NCBI RefSeq assembly: GCF_003604195.1
Contig: NZ_QXGR01000012.1
Span: forward strand, 58,759-122,758
DNA length: 64,000 nt
Source: Simplicispira lacusdiani
GTDB lineage: Bacteria; Pseudomonadota; Gammaproteobacteria; Burkholderiales; Burkholderiaceae_C
Reading direction: 5' to 3'
The notes beneath the pieces are model-generated. The model did no database searches. It saw only the letters and a list, made by a program, of their open reading frames with translations, and had not been told where the DNA came from. Within the stretch, counting starts at the first letter, position 1, and the number at the start of each line of letters is the position of its first letter. The translations under genes were made by a program, and so were the position numbers. Positions 60,947 through 64,000 of the stretch are shown here, piece after piece.

Positions 60947-61171
60947 ATGACTGCCATGCGTGTGATCGGCGCCATCCTGCTCGTGCTGGGTATCGCCGGC
61001 CTGCTCACGGGCGGATTCAGCTTCACCAAGGAAACCACCCAAGCCAAGCTCGGGCCGCTGGAGCTGACGGTGAAGGAAAAGGAATCGGTGAACGTGCCCC
61101 AGTGGCTCAGCGTGGGCGCCATGGTGGTGGGCGCCGTGGTGCTGGTGCTGGGGTTCCGCAACCGGCCCTGA
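60947..61171 (+). CDS. Small two-helix membrane protein (DUF3185-like)
   Basis: 74 residues: a helix at about 4-22, a short polar loop ('FTKETTQAKLGPLELTVKEKESV') and a second helix at 53-70. Start supported by aaggag before the ATG. Resembles DUF3185 inner-membrane proteins of unknown role. It ends one base before the IclR gene's stop on the other strand. Confidence 0.7.
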   Translation: MTAMRVIGAILLVLGIAGLLTGGFSFTKETTQAKLGPLELTVKEKESVNVPQWLSVGAMVVGAVVLVLGFRNRP

Positions 61172-61969
61172 TCAGGCGCGCGCGCCGAGCAGGCGCGAGA
61201 TGGCCTGCGTGGCCTCCAGCAGCGCGGGCAGGAACTGCTCCTGCATCATCTGCGCGCTCGTGCGGTTGGCCTGGCCGCTGATGTTGAGCGCCGCCACTGT
61301 CTGGCCCGCATGGTTCTTCAGCGGCGCGGCGATCGAAATCAGGCCTTCTTCCAGCTCCTGGTTCACCAGGCACCAGCCCTGCGCGCGCGTCTGGCGCACG
61401 CAGGCGAGCAGGCCTTCGTCGTCCAGCACCGTGTGCTGCGTGAACTGCTGGCGTGGCGCGGTCTGCTGCAGTCGGCGCTGCACTTCCTCCTCGGGCAGGA
61501 CGGCCAGCAGCACGCGGCCCATGGAGGTCCAGAACGCGGGCAGGCGCGATCCCACGCCGAGGTTGGTGCTCATGATCTTGTGCGTGTGCACGCGCAGCAC
61601 GTAGACCACGTCCAGCCCATCGAGCACGGCGGCAGAGCAGGACTCGTGCACCCGGTCCACCAGCGCTTCCATCGTGGGCTCGGCCAGGTTCCAGATCGGC
61701 AGCGACGAGAGGTAGGCGAAGCCCAGGTCGAGGATGCGCGGCGTGAGGCGAAACAGCCGCCCGTCGCTCTCCACATAGCCCAGCGTCTGCAGCGTCAGCA
61801 GGATGCGGCGCGCGCCGGCGCGCGTGAGCCCGGTGTGCGCCGCCACCTCGCTGAGCGTTTGCTGCGGCACGGCGGCACTGAAGGAGCGGATGACCTCAAG
61901 CCCGCGCGCGAACGACTGCACATAGCTGTCACCCGGTTTGGGGTCGGGGGAAGGGGTTGTCATGTTCAT
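61172..61969 (-). CDS. IclR family regulator, Pca/Pob type
   Basis: 265 residues: winged helix-turn-helix at about 15-75 ('QTLSEVAAHTGLTRAGARRILLTLQTLGYVESDGRLFRLTPRILDLG'), then the IclR effector domain. The TRAGARRIL recognition helix is that of the PcaR/PcaU/PobR branch, which controls protocatechuate and beta-ketoadipate genes with beta-ketoadipate or related inducers. Divergent from pcaIJF with a palindrome in between, so it very likely controls them. Activator or repressor mode cannot be read from sequence. Confidence 0.9.
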   Translation of the reverse strand: MNMTTPSPDPKPGDSYVQSFARGLEVIRSFSAAVPQQTLSEVAAHTGLTRAGARRILLTLQTLGYVESDGRLFRLTPRILDLGFAYLSSLPIWNLAEPTMEALVDRVHESCSAAVLDGLDVVYVLRVHTHKIMSTNLGVGSRLPAFWTSMGRVLLAVLPEEEVQRRLQQTAPRQQFTQHTVLDDEGLLACVRQTRAQGWCLVNQELEEGLISIAAPLKNHAGQTVAALNISGQANRTSAQMMQEQFLPALLEATQAISRLLGARA

Positions 61970-61995
61970 GTGTTAACAAAGTATAATTCTTTTAG

Positions 61996-62023
61996 CGAAC
62001 ATTTGTTCGATATACGAACAAAT
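61996..62023. promoter_or_regulatory. Operator for the IclR regulator
   Basis: atttgttcg-atata-cgaacaaat (62001-62023) is a perfect 9-bp inverted repeat; an extra cgaaca at 61996-62001 forms a second, overlapping palindrome. Three half-sites in a row recall the three-repeat operators of PcaU and PobR. A TATAAT (61982-61987) just upstream could be the pcaI -10. Confidence 0.7.
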
Positions 62024-62080
62024 CGACGGATTTTTCCACAGGGAAGTCACTTTCCCATCATTCCCGAGAAAGCGTTCCGG

Positions 62081-62782
62081 ATGATCAACAAACTGGCAGA
62101 TTCAGTGGCCCAGGCGCTCGAAGGCGTGCAGGATGGCGCCACCGTCCTCATCGGCGGCTTCGGCACCGCGGGCATTCCCGGCGAACTCATCGACGGCCTG
62201 ATCGCGCAGGGCGCGCGCGACCTCACCGTGGTCAACAACAACGCTGGCAATGGCGAGCAGGGCCTGGCCGCGCTGCTCAAGGCCGGCCGGGTGCGCAAGA
62301 TCATCTGCAGCTTCCCGCGCCAGGTGGACAGCCATGTGTTCGACGGCCTGTACCGCAGTGGCCAGCTCGAACTCGAACTCGTGCCCCAGGGCACGCTGGC
62401 CGAGCGCCTGCGCGCCGCCGGCGCCGGCATCGGCGCCTTCTTCTGCCCCACGGCCTACGGCACCGAACTGGCCGCCGGCAAGGAAACGCGCGAGATCAAC
62501 GGCAAGCACCATGTGCTGGAGTACCCCATCCACGGCGATGTGGCGCTCATCAAGGCCGAGGCGGGTGACCGCTGGGGCAACCTGACCTACCGCATGTCGG
62601 CGCGCAACTTCGGCCCGGTCATGGCCACCGCCGCTAAGAAGACCGTGGCCACGGTGCACGAGGTCGTGGAACTGGGCGCGCTCGACCCCGAGGCCATCGT
62701 CACCCCCGGCATCTACGTGAGCCAGATCGTCAAGATCGACCGCGTGGCCACGCAGGGCGGCGGATTCAAGAAATCCGCATGA
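62081..62782 (+). CDS. pcaI: 3-oxoacid (beta-ketoadipate) CoA-transferase, subunit A
   Basis: 233 residues. Typical alpha-subunit motifs: 'LIGGFGTAGIPGELIDGL' and 'NNAGNGEQGLAALL'. With PcaJ it transfers CoA from succinyl-CoA to beta-ketoadipate. The assignment to PcaI rather than an acetoacetate enzyme rests on the Pca-type regulator and the downstream thiolase. Its stop overlaps the first possible start of pcaJ. Confidence 0.88.
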   Translation: MINKLADSVAQALEGVQDGATVLIGGFGTAGIPGELIDGLIAQGARDLTVVNNNAGNGEQGLAALLKAGRVRKIICSFPRQVDSHVFDGLYRSGQLELELVPQGTLAERLRAAGAGIGAFFCPTAYGTELAAGKETREINGKHHVLEYPIHGDVALIKAEAGDRWGNLTYRMSARNFGPVMATAAKKTVATVHEVVELGALDPEAIVTPGIYVSQIVKIDRVATQGGGFKKSA

Positions 62783-63465
62783 AATTGCCATCTAGCGCAG
62801 AAGGAAAAAGCGTGACTAGCTATCAAAAACGAAGCAAAGAAGAGCTGGCCCGCCGCGTGGCGCAGGACATCCACGACGGCGCCTACGTGAACCTGGGCAT
62901 TGGCATGCCCACCCAGGTGGCCAACCACATCCCGGCGGGCCGCGAGGTCATCCTGCAGAGCGAGAACGGCATCCTCGGCATGGGCCCCGCGCCGGCCGCC
63001 GGGCAGGAAGATTACGACCTCATCAACGCCGGCAAGCAGCCCGTCACGCTGCTGCCGGGGGGCGCCTACTTCCACCACGCCGACAGCTTCGCCATGATGC
63101 GCGGCGGCCACCTGGACATCTGCGTGCTCGGCGCCTTCCAGGTCTCCGCCACGGGCGATCTGGCCAACTGGAGCACGGGCGAGCCCGGCGCCATTCCCGC
63201 CGTGGGTGGTGCCATGGACCTCGCCATCGGCGCCCGCCAGACCTGGGTGATGATGGACCTGCTCACCAAGCAGGGCGAGAGCAAGGTGGTCCCGCGTTGC
63301 ACCTACCCGCTCACCGGCATCGCCTGCGTCAAGCGCATCTACACCGACCTGTGCACCCTGGCCTGCACGCCCCAAGGCCTGCAACTGATCGATGCCGTGC
63401 CGGGTCTCGCCCACGCCGAACTCGAACGCCTGGTGGGCCTGCCCATCGCGCCGGCCGCCGCCTGA
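62779..63465 (+). CDS. pcaJ: 3-oxoacid (beta-ketoadipate) CoA-transferase, subunit B
   Basis: 228 residues from the ATG that overlaps the pcaI stop. A GTG at 62812 with a gaagga site upstream gives VTSYQKRSKEELARRVA, closer to the usual family N-terminus, and may be the true start. The catalytic glutamate is in 'LQSENGILGMGP'. Forms the heteromeric transferase with PcaI. Confidence 0.88.
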   Translation: MKLPSSAEGKSVTSYQKRSKEELARRVAQDIHDGAYVNLGIGMPTQVANHIPAGREVILQSENGILGMGPAPAAGQEDYDLINAGKQPVTLLPGGAYFHHADSFAMMRGGHLDICVLGAFQVSATGDLANWSTGEPGAIPAVGGAMDLAIGARQTWVMMDLLTKQGESKVVPRCTYPLTGIACVKRIYTDLCTLACTPQGLQLIDAVPGLAHAELERLVGLPIAPAAA

Positions 63466-63497
63466 ATCCCTTCTACCGACCACCCCAGGAGCCCTCC

Positions 63498-64000
63498 ATG
63501 ACCCAAGCCTTCATCTGCGACGCCATCCGCACCCCCATCGGCCGCTACGGCGGCGCCCTGAGCAGCGTGCGCACCGACGACCTGGGCGCCATCCCCCTGC
63601 GCGCCCTCATGGCCCGCAACCCCAACGTCGACTGGGCCAGCATCACCGACGTGCTCTACGGCTGCGCCAACCAGGCCGGCGAAGACAACCGCAACGTCGC
63701 CCACATGGCCAGCCTGCTGGCGGGCCTGCCTCTGGAAGTGCCCGGCGCCACCATCAACCGCCTGTGCGGCTCGGGCCTGGACGCCGTGGGCACCGCTGCG
63801 CGCGCCATCAAATCGGGTGAGGCCGGCCTCATGATCGCCGGCGGCGTGGAAAGCATGAGCCGCGCCCCCTTCGTCATGCCCAAGGCGGAGAGCGCCTTCA
63901 GCCGCAGCAACGCCGTCTACGACACCACGATCGGCTGGCGCTTCATCAACAAGCTGATGAAGGAAAAGTACGGCGTGGACTCCATGCCCGAGACCGCCGA
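63498..64000 (+). CDS. pcaF: Beta-ketoadipyl-CoA thiolase (partial, runs off the window)
   Basis: The first 167 residues are visible. 'MTQAFICDAIRTPIGRYGGALSSVRTDDL' is the PcaF-type start, and 'INRLCGSGLDAVGTAARAI' holds the acyl-accepting cysteine. It cleaves beta-ketoadipyl-CoA to succinyl-CoA and acetyl-CoA, the last step of the pathway. aggag before the ATG supports the start. The histidine and second cysteine lie beyond the window. Confidence 0.92.
   Translation, partial: MTQAFICDAIRTPIGRYGGALSSVRTDDLGAIPLRALMARNPNVDWASITDVLYGCANQAGEDNRNVAHMASLLAGLPLEVPGATINRLCGSGLDAVGTAARAIKSGEAGLMIAGGVESMSRAPFVMPKAESAFSRSNAVYDTTIGWRFINKLMKEKYGVDSMPETA

Overview
The window looks like the chromosome of a betaproteobacterium of the Comamonadaceae (Acidovorax-like). 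The GC content is high, the neighbourhoods hisI-hisE...tatABC and petABC-sspAB are typical of Burkholderiales, and several copies of a short intergenic repeat (core of the type gctat...atagctgctggcgctt) that I associate with this family lie between genes. The assignment is by recognition only; there is no rRNA in the window.

Left backbone (1-25260): the 3' end of dinB; two tandem Aer-like PAS chemoreceptors; queF; a prolyl-4-hydroxylase-type oxygenase; yaaA; rne (minus strand) with a long leader facing rluC; a tight plus-strand series rluC-HAD phosphatase-Rieske-S49 peptidase-hisI-hisE-DUF4870-patatin-HIT-tatABC; a DegS/HtrA-type protease; a Nif3-like protein; pdxA; mscL; the cytochrome bc1 operon petABC; sspA-sspB; then tRNA-Thr(TGT).

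Integrated island (25291-49216, about 23.9 kb): a 45-bp perfect direct repeat made of the 3' part of tRNA-Thr bounds an integrative mobilizable element. A tyrosine integrase lies beside the right end. The left half carries a small DNA-binding protein and a HTH protein, a MobC-MobA type relaxase pair with a candidate oriT, and an operon of unknown proteins including two diverged paralogues with a duplicated 30-bp leader. No type IV secretion genes are seen, so transfer would need a helper. The right half is a predicted defence locus. A plus-strand C5-cytosine DNA methyltransferase converges on a minus-strand operon. In transcription order that operon encodes a sigma-70 factor with N-terminal ankyrin repeats, a GHKL (MutL/MORC-like) ATPase, a Z1-domain superfamily-II ATPase, a DUF4420 PD-(D/E)XK protein, an AIPR protein, a Vsr mismatch endonuclease and a small TTG-start reading frame. 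GHKL and Z1 proteins linked to methylases, AIPR and Vsr fit a known class of predicted multi-gene restriction systems. The translationally coupled, apparently intact ankyrin-sigma factor is the part I do not recognise and the most interesting feature of the window.

Right backbone (49217-64000): the stranded tRNA-Thr terminator; tRNA-Arg(CCT); a minus-strand operon moxR-small membrane protein-GNAT-VWA-tamA-tamB; a divergent cytochrome c4 gene; a universal stress protein; a DUF1841 protein; a small membrane protein; and an IclR regulator divergent from pcaI-pcaJ-pcaF (beta-ketoadipate catabolism), with a clear palindromic operator. pcaF runs off the window.
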